DNA of 64,000 nt from Planctomycetaceae bacterium (GCA_002726245.1 PBSM01000098.1:1-64000); one strand, 5' to 3'. Counted from the first letter of the stretch, positions 1-9,207 are shown. Notes: generated by a model not told the origin, from the letters alone. Program-made: numbers and translations.

Positions 1-54
1 GGCGTAAGCTTCCAGCTTGCGAACCCGCATTATCGCAAGCTGGAAGCTTACGCC
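1..54. repeat. Perfect 22-bp inverted repeat (REP-like hairpin)
   Basis: Positions 1-22 are the exact reverse complement of 33-54, with a 10-nt loop at 23-32. The arm begins GGCGTAAGCTTCCAGC. There is no T-run, so it is not an ordinary Rho-independent terminator. It lies just beyond the 3' end of the FHA-EAL gene and may be a dispersed palindromic element or a transcript-end stabiliser. The left end touches the window edge, so the element could be longer. Confidence 0.8.
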
Positions 55-88
55 ACGGAAAACCGGACAGTTATTTCCAGAACGATCC

Positions 89-1195
89 TTAGAAGCACGT
101 GCCAGGAGCTGGCTTGCCGAAAAAGAAGCCCTGGCCAAGTTCAAAGCCAAGCTCGGAACAGACATCTGCCTCGCCCTTCGTCTCAACACCCTCTGCGAGC
201 GACATAACGCCAAGGTCGCGGACCATGTAGACCAGTGTGGAAACCAACTGCTGCTGTTGCGAAGATGCTTGGTCGATGTTCCGAATTAGCGCGATGTCAA
301 ACTTCAGATAGTCGGGTTGCACCTTGATCAGCTCAAGCAGTCGAGCTTGACCTGATCCGAAGTCGTCATAGGCGAGACGGACATCGATGTCCGTGAGTGC
401 CTCTCGCAGTGCCATCATCCGCTCGATGTCGGTGATCGATCCCTCGTGAATCTCAAGTGTGATCGCCTGCGTTGGACGCAGGTTGCGAATGTCTCGCAGC
501 GATTCGATCAAGCCGTCTTCGCACATCTCGCGAGGATGCGTGTTGACGAACAAGTGTGGAGGTCTCGCAAAACTGGAACTCTGGAGAATTCCTTCCCACC
601 GCAACATGTTGCTCAGTTGAACTTCCACATTGAGCTTGGCGGCAGCCCGGAACATCGCACTAGGTGTTTCGATTCCGAACAAGCGGCTGCGGCCCAACAC
701 CTCGTAGCCAATCGTCTCACCACTCGTCAGGTCGATGATCGGTTGATAGTACGGCGTCACCTGACGCTCGCCCATCAGCTTATCGAACTGCACAAGTGCC
801 AGGGCCTCATCTTCCTTCAGTGTTGCGGTGCTGCCTTCCGTCGCTTGACGGCGAACGCGTAGGGCGACGTCGGCGAATTGCACGAGATCATCCTGCTTCA
901 ACTCGATGCTGCCCTGAAGTCGCTCTCCATTAACATACGTACCGTTTGTACTACCGAAGTCTTCGAGCGTCAGCGTGTGGTCGGTTGTAATCAGTTCCGC
1001 GTGGCTACTCGAAACGGTTCGATACGGGAGGCACAGCGAAGCGTCCGCCCGACGCCCGACGGTGAAATGGGCGGTGTTGATCGGGACATGAGCCTGTTCA
1101 CCGTTGTTTCCCGCAGGTCCTAGCTGGCCCACAAGAAACCACACCGCGGCCGTGTTCGGCAGATCTGGCGCGATGGCGATGGGTTGAGTGGACAC
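89..1195 (-). CDS. FHA-EAL domain protein, putative cyclic-di-GMP phosphodiesterase
   Basis: A 368-aa cytoplasmic protein with no signal peptide. An N-terminal FHA domain (about residues 27-115) has the usual GR at 47-48, SSSH at 62-65 and GSTNGT at 81-86, so it should bind phosphothreonine. An EAL domain fills residues 145-368. Its signature is EVL at 165-167, and it keeps N218, E248, the DDFG at 277-280, K298, E335 and Q355, so hydrolysis of cyclic-di-GMP is plausible. FHA fused to EAL suggests that a Ser/Thr kinase signal feeds into second-messenger turnover. The start is GTG at 1195 with CGGAG about 9 nt upstream; no in-frame ATG fits. The gene stands alone and is divergent from a small ORF at 1231. 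Family assignment is secure; the activity is inferred from conserved residues. Confidence 0.93.
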   Translation of the reverse strand: MSTQPIAIAPDLPNTAAVWFLVGQLGPAGNNGEQAHVPINTAHFTVGRRADASLCLPYRTVSSSHAELITTDHTLTLEDFGSTNGTYVNGERLQGSIELKQDDLVQFADVALRVRRQATEGSTATLKEDEALALVQFDKLMGERQVTPYYQPIIDLTSGETIGYEVLGRSRLFGIETPSAMFRAAAKLNVEVQLSNMLRWEGILQSSSFARPPHLFVNTHPREMCEDGLIESLRDIRNLRPTQAITLEIHEGSITDIERMMALREALTDIDVRLAYDDFGSGQARLLELIKVQPDYLKFDIALIRNIDQASSQQQQLVSTLVYMVRDLGVMSLAEGVETKGEADVCSELGFELGQGFFFGKPAPGTCF

Positions 1196-1230
1196 GATTC
1201 ATACTCCGGGTTCAACACTAAGCTTAGGTT

Positions 1231-1434
1231 GTGGTTTTGGGTTGCGTGAGCGCAGGTCGATCGACGAGTGTCGCGGACGTAGCAAGTAACGACGCGGCGC
1301 TGGCCACAATCACGGTCGCGGCCGATCATGCTCGCATCGCGTCGGCTCAACCAAGTGGTTGTGCAAGCGACGACCATACACCTTGGTACGGCGACGACGA
1401 TCCCTTCGAAGAAGAGGACAACTGGCTATTCTAG
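1231..1434 (+). CDS. Small hypothetical protein with acidic C-terminus
   Basis: A possible 67-aa protein starting with GTG at 1231 and ending in an acidic tail (DDDPFEEEDNWLF). No family is recognised and no signal peptide or membrane segment is seen. Acidic C-terminal tails are common among small planctomycete proteins, and a hairpin at 1452-1478 lies just after the stop, which mildly supports a real gene. The start is weak: no clear ribosome binding site and no internal ATG. It is divergent from the FHA-EAL gene. It could be spurious. Confidence 0.3.
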   Translation: MVLGCVSAGRSTSVADVASNDAALATITVAADHARIASAQPSGCASDDHTPWYGDDDPFEEEDNWLF

Positions 1435-1451
1435 GGAGCGTTAGTTGGCCC

Positions 1452-1478
1452 GGCCCTCGCCTTGCAGGGGTGAGGGCC
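1452..1478. terminator. Hairpin between convergent genes
   Basis: GGCCCTC at 1452-1458 pairs with GAGGGCC at 1472-1478. The stem extends three more pairs inward, one of them G-T. ACTTTAT follows on the plus side. It lies between the stop of the small plus-strand ORF (1434) and the stop of the minus-strand DUF1501 gene (1504), so it could end both transcripts. There is no long T-run, so it is at best weak. Confidence 0.4.
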
Positions 1479-1503
1479 ACTTTATGCGCGACGTATCTCG
1501 ATG

Positions 1504-2892
1504 CTACGTAAGCCGGGAGATCGGCGTACCTCGAAAGATGGCATGAGGTCGTCCATCGACATCAGTCCAATGAGCATCGCGCGGGATGCCGAGTGCCTCG
1601 TACATCGTGGCGGAGAGATTCTCTGGCGTTTGGCGGAAGTCGGTGACTTCGCCTGCGATGCGATCCGTCGCACCTAGGACACGACCGCCTTGTACGCCAC
1701 CTCCCGCCAGAATGACCGTGTTCGCTGGTCCCCAGTGGTCACGCCCGGAATCCTTGTTGATCTTCGGCGTGCGACCAAACTCTCCAGTCATGATGACAAG
1801 CGTGTCGTCGATCAATCCTGTCTCGACAAGGTCATCCATCAGGGCCGACACTCCTCGATCCATCGGCGGCAGCAAGTTGTCTTTCAGGTTGACGAAGTTG
1901 CGGCGATGCGTGTCCCACGACGAGTTCTTGCCGAGGTTTATCTGGACGTACTTAACACCAGCTTCGACCAAGCGCTTCGCCATTAGCAACGACAAGCCGA
2001 ACTTGTTCTTGCCGTACCGTTCTTGAGTTGCTTCGTCGGCGTTCTCCACGTTGAACGCACTGCTGGTCTTCGGATCGGTCAGAATACCAGCGGCTTGTCG
2101 CCGTTGCCGATCAAACTTGCCAACTTCAGATAGGCGTTCGAGCGAACGTTGCTGCTGATGGATGTAGTCCAGTAAGCCGACACGGCCCGCGAAGCGGCTG
2201 CGACCACCTTCGGGCAAGGCAAGGCCCGGAACATCGAAGATCGCATTGGAGGCGTGCTCGAACGGCGTGCCTTCGAAACGGAAGCAGTCGGGGCACGCAC
2301 CGTTTCCCAGTGGGCATTTGGCCGCAATGTCGATGTGCCAAGGTTCCCACTGACCGCCCAAGCGGCCAGCGTATTGGCCTGGCCGGACACGTCCTGCCTC
2401 ATTCACACTCGGTTCCGGCAACACGGCTGCCGGTGGAAGCTTCGTGTCGCGTAGCGCATACGTGATGACCGCGGGAATCGTCGGCCATTCGTTTGGACTT
2501 GGCGAGTCGTTCACAGCAAAGCCGATTGGCAAATCGCGTCGCCCCGTCAACATCATATGACAAGCCGGCTCGTGCCCGCTGCTATCAGTCGCCATCGAAC
2601 GAACCTGCGACCACAGTTCGCTACGTTGTGCCAGCATTGGCAGATGTTCGCAAACCTGCACGCCAGGCGTACGCGTCGCGATCGACTTGAACTCGCCGCG
2701 GATTCCGTCCGGAGCTTCGGGTTTCAGATCGAATGTATCGATATGCGAAATCCCGCCCGTCAGGAAGACAAAGATGACTGACTTCGTACGCGGTCGCTCG
2801 GCCGCGTGCGCGCTCGCAGTTGCGGCGGCTAGCGTTCCACCAGCCGCACTCTGAAGTAGTTGACGACGACTAAGTTCGGTAAACGCGGTCAT
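1504..2892 (-). CDS. DUF1501 family secreted protein (sulfatase-like fold)
   Basis: A 462-aa protein of the DUF1501 family, which is greatly expanded in Planctomycetota and related to the alkaline phosphatase/sulfatase fold. The N-terminus carries a Tat-type signal (SRRQLLQSAAGG at 8-19) followed by an Ala-rich stretch ending AHA, so export in folded form is expected. Family landmarks include FLTGGISHIDTFD near residue 42, the GHEPACHMMLTG block near 105 and GEFGRTP near 370. In most planctomycete genomes such genes sit next to DUF1549/DUF1553 cytochrome-type genes; here there is none, so this is a solitary copy. The substrate is unknown. The ATG at 2892 is preceded by AGGA on the minus strand. 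Confidence 0.93.
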   Translation of the reverse strand: MTAFTELSRRQLLQSAAGGTLAAATASAHAAERPRTKSVIFVFLTGGISHIDTFDLKPEAPDGIRGEFKSIATRTPGVQVCEHLPMLAQRSELWSQVRSMATDSSGHEPACHMMLTGRRDLPIGFAVNDSPSPNEWPTIPAVITYALRDTKLPPAAVLPEPSVNEAGRVRPGQYAGRLGGQWEPWHIDIAAKCPLGNGACPDCFRFEGTPFEHASNAIFDVPGLALPEGGRSRFAGRVGLLDYIHQQQRSLERLSEVGKFDRQRRQAAGILTDPKTSSAFNVENADEATQERYGKNKFGLSLLMAKRLVEAGVKYVQINLGKNSSWDTHRRNFVNLKDNLLPPMDRGVSALMDDLVETGLIDDTLVIMTGEFGRTPKINKDSGRDHWGPANTVILAGGGVQGGRVLGATDRIAGEVTDFRQTPENLSATMYEALGIPRDAHWTDVDGRPHAIFRGTPISRLT

Positions 2893-3000
2893 AGCGTGTC
2901 CTGCGTGGAACCGGGGGTGGGTGTTGTCCCAGTGTATTCGATCCGTTTCCGAATCGCAGCATCAAAGCATCTGATACCGCTTGCCAAACGATCGTACCGC

Positions 3001-4512
3001 TTAGCCAAGGTTGTATAGCGGCGTGTACTTGGCTCGCAAGTAGCCAATCAGCGGTTGATGCGACAGCGGTTTGCCGGTGACGTTCGCGATCAGGTCATTC
3101 GCCGGATAGCGTTGTCCCGGCGAGTGGATCTTCTCGCGAAGCCAGTCGAGTAACGGAGTGAACTGGCCACGCGCGAACTGTTCATCAAGCGGACCTACGT
3201 CTTGACCGGCCTGTGCGAAGAACTGAGCGCTGTACAAGTTGCCGAGCGCATACGTCGGGAAGTAACCGATCAATGCCGCGCTCCAATGCACATCTTGCAA
3301 CACACCGTCCGCGTCGTTTGGCGGCTCGATACCAAGGTAATCACGGTACTTCTGATTCCACGCATCGGGAAGATCAGCGATTGCCAGCCCGTCGTTGATC
3401 AGTGCTTGCTCCAGCTCGAAACGAATGATGATGTGCAAATTGTAAGTTGCTTCGTCAGCCTCGACGCGTATCAGCGATGGACGCACGTCGTTGATGGCGA
3501 AATAGAAGTCGTCGCGAGACACTCCTGTTAACGCGTCGGGGAATGTTGCTTGTGCTGGCGAGAAGAAGTGTTGCCAAAAGGTCTCACTCCGCCCAACCAT
3601 GTTCTCCCACATTCGTGATTGCGATTCGTGAATGCCCAACGACAAGTACATTCCTGGCGGCAGGCCGAACTGTTCCGTTCGCAAGCCCTGGTCGTAGATG
3701 CCGTGGCCGGCTTCGTGAAGGATGCTGAAGAAAGAACTGGGAAAGAAGTTCTCGTCATACCGAGTCGTCAAACGAGTATCGTTCGGCCCCATTCCGCAGC
3801 AGAAGGGGTGATGTGTCACATCCAATCGCCCGCGATTGAACTCGAATCCGATTGCCTTAGCCGCCTGCGTTCCGAATTCCTCCTGCGCCGGGATCGGATA
3901 CGTCCGCTTGAGGATTTCCATGTCCGGCTTCTTGGAACTCTCGGCAATTGCTGCTACGAGCGGGACAAGGTCCTTCCGCAGCCCCTCCAACACCGCCGTC
4001 ACGTTCTTCGTTGTCTCGCCCGGTTCATAATCGTCGAGCAAGGCATCGTAACAACATTCTTCATAGCCAACCGCATCCGCCTGTTCTCGTTTCAGTTTGA
4101 CGATCTTCTCCAGCAGCGGAGAGAATGCGGCGAAGTCGTCGTTCTTTCGAGCTTCGACCCACGCTTGCTGTCCCAAGACTGACAGACGCGTTAACTCTTC
4201 AACGAGCCTCTGTGGCACCTTGGTCAACTTGTCGTATTCGCGACGCATTTGACGGATCGTCGCGCCAGCATCGCTATTCGGATCCGCGGCTAGATCGGTC
4301 TCGGCGAGTTCGTTCAGCCACGCACCCAACTGGGGATCGGTGTGTCGTTGATGAGTCTTCGATGAGAGGTACGTGATTTGTTCGGCTCGATACTCGCCGG
4401 CCGCAGGCGGCATCTTCGTCCGTTCGTCCCATTCGAGCAGTTCCGTCACCGAACGAAGCATCGCTGTTTCGCGGGCATGTTCGCAGACTTTGTCAAATGT
4501 AGCTTGAGACAT
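3001..4512 (-). CDS. Carboxypeptidase M32 (thermostable carboxypeptidase Taq type)
   Basis: A 503-aa cytoplasmic metallocarboxypeptidase of family M32, close to the usual family length of about 500 aa. The zinc-binding HEAGH motif lies at about residues 266-270, and the downstream HESQSRMWEN block, about 30 residues on, supplies the third ligand glutamate. The rest is helical, as expected for the family. The product removes C-terminal amino acids from peptides and probably works in peptide turnover. The start at 4512 has AAAGGAA about 8 nt upstream. It stands alone: 108 nt separate its stop from the DUF1501 start, so the two could be cotranscribed, but no functional link is evident. Motif and length make the family assignment firm. 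Confidence 0.96.
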   Translation of the reverse strand: MSQATFDKVCEHARETAMLRSVTELLEWDERTKMPPAAGEYRAEQITYLSSKTHQRHTDPQLGAWLNELAETDLAADPNSDAGATIRQMRREYDKLTKVPQRLVEELTRLSVLGQQAWVEARKNDDFAAFSPLLEKIVKLKREQADAVGYEECCYDALLDDYEPGETTKNVTAVLEGLRKDLVPLVAAIAESSKKPDMEILKRTYPIPAQEEFGTQAAKAIGFEFNRGRLDVTHHPFCCGMGPNDTRLTTRYDENFFPSSFFSILHEAGHGIYDQGLRTEQFGLPPGMYLSLGIHESQSRMWENMVGRSETFWQHFFSPAQATFPDALTGVSRDDFYFAINDVRPSLIRVEADEATYNLHIIIRFELEQALINDGLAIADLPDAWNQKYRDYLGIEPPNDADGVLQDVHWSAALIGYFPTYALGNLYSAQFFAQAGQDVGPLDEQFARGQFTPLLDWLREKIHSPGQRYPANDLIANVTGKPLSHQPLIGYLRAKYTPLYNLG

Positions 4513-5178
4513 CGCGAGATTCCTTTCGAGTGCAGATTGCAGACGAAGAGTTTGTCACGATTCCACCGATTTCGCTACCGCCCCAATGGAACACAGCACC
4601 GACTCCAAGAGAAACGCCCTCTGTGGTGTTGCCTTAGCCTACTTGGGAAGCAACAACGGTAGGACTCGAAGCAAACATTGCCGCATGTCAGTGGGATTGC
4701 TCTGGTAGGGCTATCGCATGGTGAGTGACGCAACTGTTTGTTCTTGCGGTCACGTCAGCATTGCACTCGCATTGTCTCGAGGTGGGCGTCGTACGGGCAA
4801 CGCTGCCCTCTTCTGCGCCCTCTTCTTGAACCACAACTTCGGAGCCCCAGATATCAGTAGGCAATTGCCTACTGGCAATCTGTTCCGTCGAACACCGTCT
4901 GGGATGTCATCACCAGCGCGCGGAGGTGTGCCAACCCGAGGCAGATTTACGCTCTGTGTATTGGACATGCGGCGTCTCGGCAGTGGGACGCTTTCGGGCG
5001 TTTCCTCGGAAGACGGAGCACCGTCTCGAGAAGGTCTTCTGGGTCTACCAACGCTGGCTGTGGACCCGCCGATCGCAGTCGCGACTCTAAAGTCTCTTGT
5101 CGGTTTGGGGACTTGTTTGTCAGTTGATTAGTAGCAGCAAGTATGTGATTCCTCGATCTGAACTAGCTGGAGGCAACG
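4513..5178. other. Intergenic region without a supported gene
   Basis: About 665 nt between the divergent M32 gene and the dockerin gene. The longest plus-strand frame (4718-5131) has no ribosome binding site, no recognisable domain and an arginine-rich, noncoding-looking composition, so it is not called. Promoters for both flanking genes must lie here, but no convincing -35/-10 pair was found. A small hairpin, GACGG/CCGTC, lies near 5012-5025. Confidence 0.5.
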
Positions 5179-6805
5179 ATGGAAACAAGCAGCGGTCTAA
5201 GTGCCCGATCCCCGAAAGAACCTCCCATCCTTGTCGTTGAGCCTCCCATCGTCGGGCGCAAACCCGCGGCGCGACCGCATTCGGTCCATTCGGCGTGGCG
5301 AGCTGTAACCGCGTGCTGGCGGAGCCATTCCACGTCCACAATGCTAACTCTGTGTGTGACTTTCGTCACACTCGTTTTCATCTTGTTGAGCGTAATCATT
5401 CGCAGTTCACAGCCTAGGCGTGACTCGCCGGCACCTGGCCTGATTGCAATGAAGGTCGTGCCATCGCAACAAAAGCAGCCTCAGGCTGAGGCCCAGGATT
5501 CGCAAGTACGTGCGGAAACCACACCATCAGAGCAGATCGAGAGACAGGGCTCCGCCGCCGAAGTGCCAGCCCCCTCAAGATGTTGCAATCGGTGACGTGG
5601 ACAACGACAGCCAACCGGATGTCGTAGCCGTCGGATGGAGCGATTCATCGAACGGTGTTGGATTGCTTCTCCTCAACACTGGTAACGCGCGATTCCAGCA
5701 TCAGCGATTCGAGACCGGACCATCTAACGACGACCGCAACCATCCAACGACGCTTGCTCTTGGACATCTCGATAGCGACGGCTTCCTCGATGTTGTGATC
5801 GGTCACGGCAACAGACGCGAATGTCATGCCGATCCGGATGGTCCTGGCGGCGGGTGTACCGGCAACAATAGTGATTACGTGACGGCCGTGATTACAGACG
5901 ATTTGACCCAGCTCGCAGATCCAAGTGATTCAAACACCGTTCACGTCTGCGACGCTCTGAACGAACCGAATAATGAGGCTGTGGAATTCTTTCGCCCAGT
6001 CAATGCCTCCCAGTACACGTCTGTGATCAACGAGTTCTTTCGGCCTCAACCTCTCAACACAGTCGCGATGAGGCAGACCGAGGATATTCGTGTCCGCATT
6101 GGTGGCGACTTGAGCAGCACCATCGACACGCAACTGAATCGCGCGGCAAGCCTTACGATTTGGGATCCCAACGGCGAATATGAGTCCATTCCCTGGGAGT
6201 TGCCGGGCTGCGGAAATTATCTAATCTCTACAACTGAGGAGCCGACGGTGCACACAACGATCGAAGACACGATCATCGCTGCCCCAATCGCACTTCCGCC
6301 CATCCGACCCTGGCAAAATCCTTCGAACCCCTTTGATGTGAACGACGATGGCTTTGTCGCGCCGCTGGACGTCCTTCAGATCATCAATGATCTCAACACA
6401 CAGGGTTCACGTCAGCTTTCAAGCGAAGCCCAACACAGGCCTCAGATAGCTGCGTATCCGGACACGAATGGCGACGGTTACATCATGGCCGTGGACGCCC
6501 TGTTGGTGATCAATCAGCTCAATGGCTATCGTGATTTAGCGGCTGAAGGAGAAGGTATCATTGAATTGATACCACGCTTGGGCGGAGCATTGCTTCAGTC
6601 AGAAACATCGGTCGAAAACGCCCTGACAACCAGCCCTGCCACTGACGCCACGACGGATTCGTCGATACATCCTCCGGTCTTGCTCGTGGGCGAAGCGAAG
6701 TCTCACTCTCTGCCACTTCCTCTTCGTCCCACAGCAGTGTCATCGGACACTCTAGCACTGGCGGAAGCGATTTCACTGATCGCTGAAGACTTGGTTACTC
6801 TTTAA
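5179..6805 (+). pseudogene. FG-GAP/dockerin type I secreted protein, split by a one-base frameshift
   Basis: The first 132 codons (from 5179) give a 138-aa frame with a membrane segment at about residues 55-74. The rest of the protein is in the next frame, ending at 6805. Dropping one C from the CCCCC run at 5570-5574 joins EVPAP directly to QDVAIGDVDND, restoring a 541-aa protein. That protein has an N-terminal membrane anchor or long signal, two FG-GAP/VCBS-type repeats (DVAIGDVDNDSQPDVVAVG, then LALGHLDSDGFLDVVIGHG), and a dockerin pair of EF-hand-like loops (DVNDDGFVAPLDVLQIINDL and DTNGDGYIMAVDALLVINQL). Such dockerins close many planctomycete surface proteins. The start is firm: GGAGG sits 6 nt before the ATG. 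Whether the shift is real decay, a sequencing error in the C-run or +1 frameshifting cannot be told from one sequence. Confidence 0.8.
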
Positions 6806-7082
6806 GGCGATTCGACGGACAGCCCTGGGCGAGACAAGCCCTCCGATTTCGGCAGCCGCGGCGACGCAATTATCTACAGCCGGTCACATCGACCGAACGC
6901 AGTTAACAGCTACAAGGCATCACACGGGTTCTGCTTCGTTGCGAATGATGTGCCCGGTGGACTTGCGCTTCGGGCACCCTCCATTTCGCGACTCGTGGGC
7001 GATTTGGATGGCGGCGCTTCAGCACAAGCTGCGTTGTGCATGAACTTGAGTCAATGCCTCTCGCCCATCGTACCTCTTTAGC

Positions 7083-7292
7083 CTACGGGCCGCCGAGGCG
7101 CTTCTCGATTGCGCGAGACTCCTCGGACATGCCGGTAAAAGTCTCGGTACCCTTCAGGGCTTTCAGGTCATCAAGCCATTCTCGCTTCGAGGTCGCATTC
7201 GGATCAGGCTTGGGACGCCATGTCTTGCAACCGCTCGACACGAAGGGGCTCGCTACAGAGAGTAGAAGCAGGGTGAGCGTCGAGGTCTTCAT
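7083..7292 (-). CDS. Small lipoprotein
   Basis: A 69-aa protein starting at the ATG at 7292 (a longer frame to 7391 adds residues before the signal peptide and is less likely). The N-terminus is a type II signal peptide: MKTSTLTLLLL, then a lipobox VSSGC with Cys22 as the lipidation site. The mature part is short and charged (KTWRPKPDPN...), with no recognised domain. Small lipoproteins of this kind are common in planctomycete genomes and have no known role. It is convergent with the dockerin gene and divergent from the deacetylase gene. The Shine-Dalgarno sequence is weak. Confidence 0.75.
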   Translation of the reverse strand: MKTSTLTLLLLSVASPFVSSGCKTWRPKPDPNATSKREWLDDLKALKGTETFTGMSEESRAIEKRLGGP

Positions 7293-7433
7293 GACTGTCG
7301 CCTGAACTCGTTGAGATTGGGCGGAACCTTCTCTCAAAACTCTTTCCGCTTGTCCAGTCCAGTTGCCACTGGCGAGCGTGGATGTGACCATACCGTTTCA
7401 ACGCTAGCACAGAACCTCCAAGGGACCGTCTTC

Positions 7434-8126
7434 ATGCGACTCGATATTCTCGTCGTCGCTCCTCATCCTGATGATGCCGAACTGGGCATGGGCGGAGCGA
7501 TTCTGAAGTTCAAGGCCGAGGGTAAGAAAGTTGGCGTGCTTGACCTGACCGATGGCGAGCCCACGCCGCACGGAACGCCAGAGATTCGAGCTCGCGAGAC
7601 AGCCGTAGCGACAGAGATTCTGGGCCTCGACTGGCGCAAGAGCCTTGGTTTGCGGAATCGGTTCCTGGAACCAACGCTTGAAGCTCGGCATAAACTCGCC
7701 GAAGTCTTCCGGACTGTCCGGCCGAGATGGATCTTTGCGCCCTACTGGATCGACGCGCATCCCGATCACGTGGCAGCAACGCAGCTCGTCGAAGCAGCTC
7801 GATTCTGGTCCAAGCTGACAAAGTCAGAGCTCGCCGGCGAGCCGTATCATCCCGAACGGATCTACAACTATTATTGCGTGCATTTGAAACTAGTACTCCA
7901 GCCGGCATTTGTTCTAGACATCAGTGAGCAATGGGCGCAAAAGCTCGAAGCGATCCGTTCCTACAAGAGTCAATTCATTGAAGGTCGTCCGACTGATCCT
8001 CCAACCTTCATCGACCAAGTGCGTGACGAAGCTGCCTATTGGGGCAAGACGATTGGTGTGCGTTACGGCGAGCCGTTCACAAGCCGCGAGCCCATCGGTT
8101 TAACTAGCATGCAAACGCTTACGTAG
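7434..8126 (+). CDS. bshB1: BshB1-like N-acetylglucosamine deacetylase (PIG-L/LmbE family)
   Basis: A 230-aa zinc-dependent deacetylase of the PIG-L/LmbE family. The metal-binding signature APHPDDAELGMGG is at about residues 8-20, and the second ligand block DAHPDHVAA is near residues 105-113. In bacillithiol producers BshB1 deacetylates GlcNAc-malate; many other bacteria use close relatives on other GlcNAc conjugates. Length and motifs match BshB1 well, but no bshA or bshC is nearby, so the substrate is inferred. The start is the ATG at 7434 with AAGGGA upstream. A frame beginning at 7311 is longer but its extra N-terminus looks noncoding and would place the HPDD motif too far in. Confidence 0.88.
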   Translation: MRLDILVVAPHPDDAELGMGGAILKFKAEGKKVGVLDLTDGEPTPHGTPEIRARETAVATEILGLDWRKSLGLRNRFLEPTLEARHKLAEVFRTVRPRWIFAPYWIDAHPDHVAATQLVEAARFWSKLTKSELAGEPYHPERIYNYYCVHLKLVLQPAFVLDISEQWAQKLEAIRSYKSQFIEGRPTDPPTFIDQVRDEAAYWGKTIGVRYGEPFTSREPIGLTSMQTLT

Positions 8127-8340
8127 CCATCTCGCTCCGCGTGATGCAAGCGGCGCGGCGGATCGATCATGTCTTGTCAATCACGCGCGCTGCGCAGTTC
8201 CACGTTCTACCCGACTCCGCTTTCCTGACGCGGAGCGTGAGGAAATGCGGGACTATGTAAGACGTCGGCTTCCCATCCCAGCTCACTCTGCATAACGAAG
8301 TCGATTCGCCGCACCGCTGACATCACGCGGAACGTGAGGG
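8127..8340. repeat. Intergenic REP-like elements (GCGGAGCGTGAGG type)
   Basis: Between the convergent deacetylase and the frameshifted secreted gene lie three short related blocks: CTCGCTCCGCGTGA near 8132-8145 and, in the opposite sense, ACGCGGAGCGTGAGG near 8229-8243 and ACGCGGAACGTGAGGG near 8325-8340. The first and second could pair. This pattern resembles short intergenic repeats widespread in planctomycetes. No gene is seen here. Confidence 0.5.
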
Positions 8341-9194
8341 CTACTGTTGCTTCGGAACGAGACGGACTTCGCAAACGTCCATCACGGCTACGTTCGCTAG
8401 CCGACTTGGGTGGATCTCGACCGTATGCGGTCCGGCGGCCTTGAGTGAGACGCTGCCGACGTGACGGCGAACGAAGTTCTGGAAGTGGCCGGTTTCCTTC
8501 ACGACGAATGAGACGGAAGCCTTCGACTCCGATTCGGAACTTGCCGCCCGCACGTGAATCGAGACATCACTTCCTCCGTGTCCCTTACCGCAACCTTGCA
8601 AGATGTAAACGTCGTATTCATCCGCGGCTGGCACTTCGATATGCCATTGCGCAAAGTCCTTCGGGTTCGTCCAATAACCAACCGTGTCTTGTGAGGTTGT
8701 GGCTCGTAACGAAGCTTCTCGCCGTGCGTAACGGCTTTGTGCGCCGGCAGGATCAACAGACTATCGTCATTCGGTTTGATGCGCTCGGGCTCCGCCGGCA
8801 AGTGCGGTCGATTGACCGTTTCGACAACGACGAGCGGCTTCGCTCCTTCAGGCAGTTCCTTGGGAAGAGTGACGATCCATTCCTTGACTTCGGGGCGGAA
8901 CGGCAATTCGGTTTCAGGCTTACCGAGCAAGTAAACCCTCCTCGTTGGATTGTTCAGTCGCGGGAAGGCAAGCTTCGCGTCCGACGGCCACGCGGGCAAA
9001 GCAAAGTAAACGGCCGAGTCAGCGCGAAAGGCATGCCCGCTGGAAGCCTTTATTTCCGGCCAAGGATGCAGGTTCTCGGCAGTTATCTCGATACCGTCGC
9101 CAATAACAACTACGTTGGCCGCGCAAGTGAAGCGTGGTGCCCACAAGAGCGCAACCATCAACAACAGTGAAAACGGAATGAGTCGTCGCATCAT
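8341..9194 (-). pseudogene. Secreted protein with C-terminal carbohydrate-binding-like domain, one-base frameshift
   Basis: Two minus-strand frames belong to one gene. The upstream frame (from 9194) has a signal peptide (MMRRLIPFSLLLMVALLW... ending at CAA), then a beta-rich domain up to LRYE. The downstream frame resumes with ATTSQDTVGYWTNPKDFAQ and continues through YILQGCGKGHGGSDV to the stop at 8341. Adding one base near 8703 joins them seamlessly. The C-terminal QDTVGYW...LQGCGKGHGG block resembles the carbohydrate-binding-like module found at the end of many planctomycete secreted hydrolases; the N-terminal part has no enzyme motif that I recognise. It follows the PhoD gene by 13 nt on the same strand, so the two are probably one operon. 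The shift may be decay or a sequencing error. Confidence 0.75.
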
Positions 9195-9207
9195 TACTCC
9201 CAGCGAA

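Noticed and set aside
4718-5131. 137-aa plus-strand ORF in the gap after the M32 gene
   Set aside because: No ribosome binding site, no domain and arginine/serine-rich noncoding-like composition.
5510-6805. 431-aa ORF as an independent FG-GAP/dockerin gene
   Set aside because: Its first residues are an out-of-frame reading of the upstream 138-aa frame, which has the good ribosome binding site; the two are one frameshifted gene.
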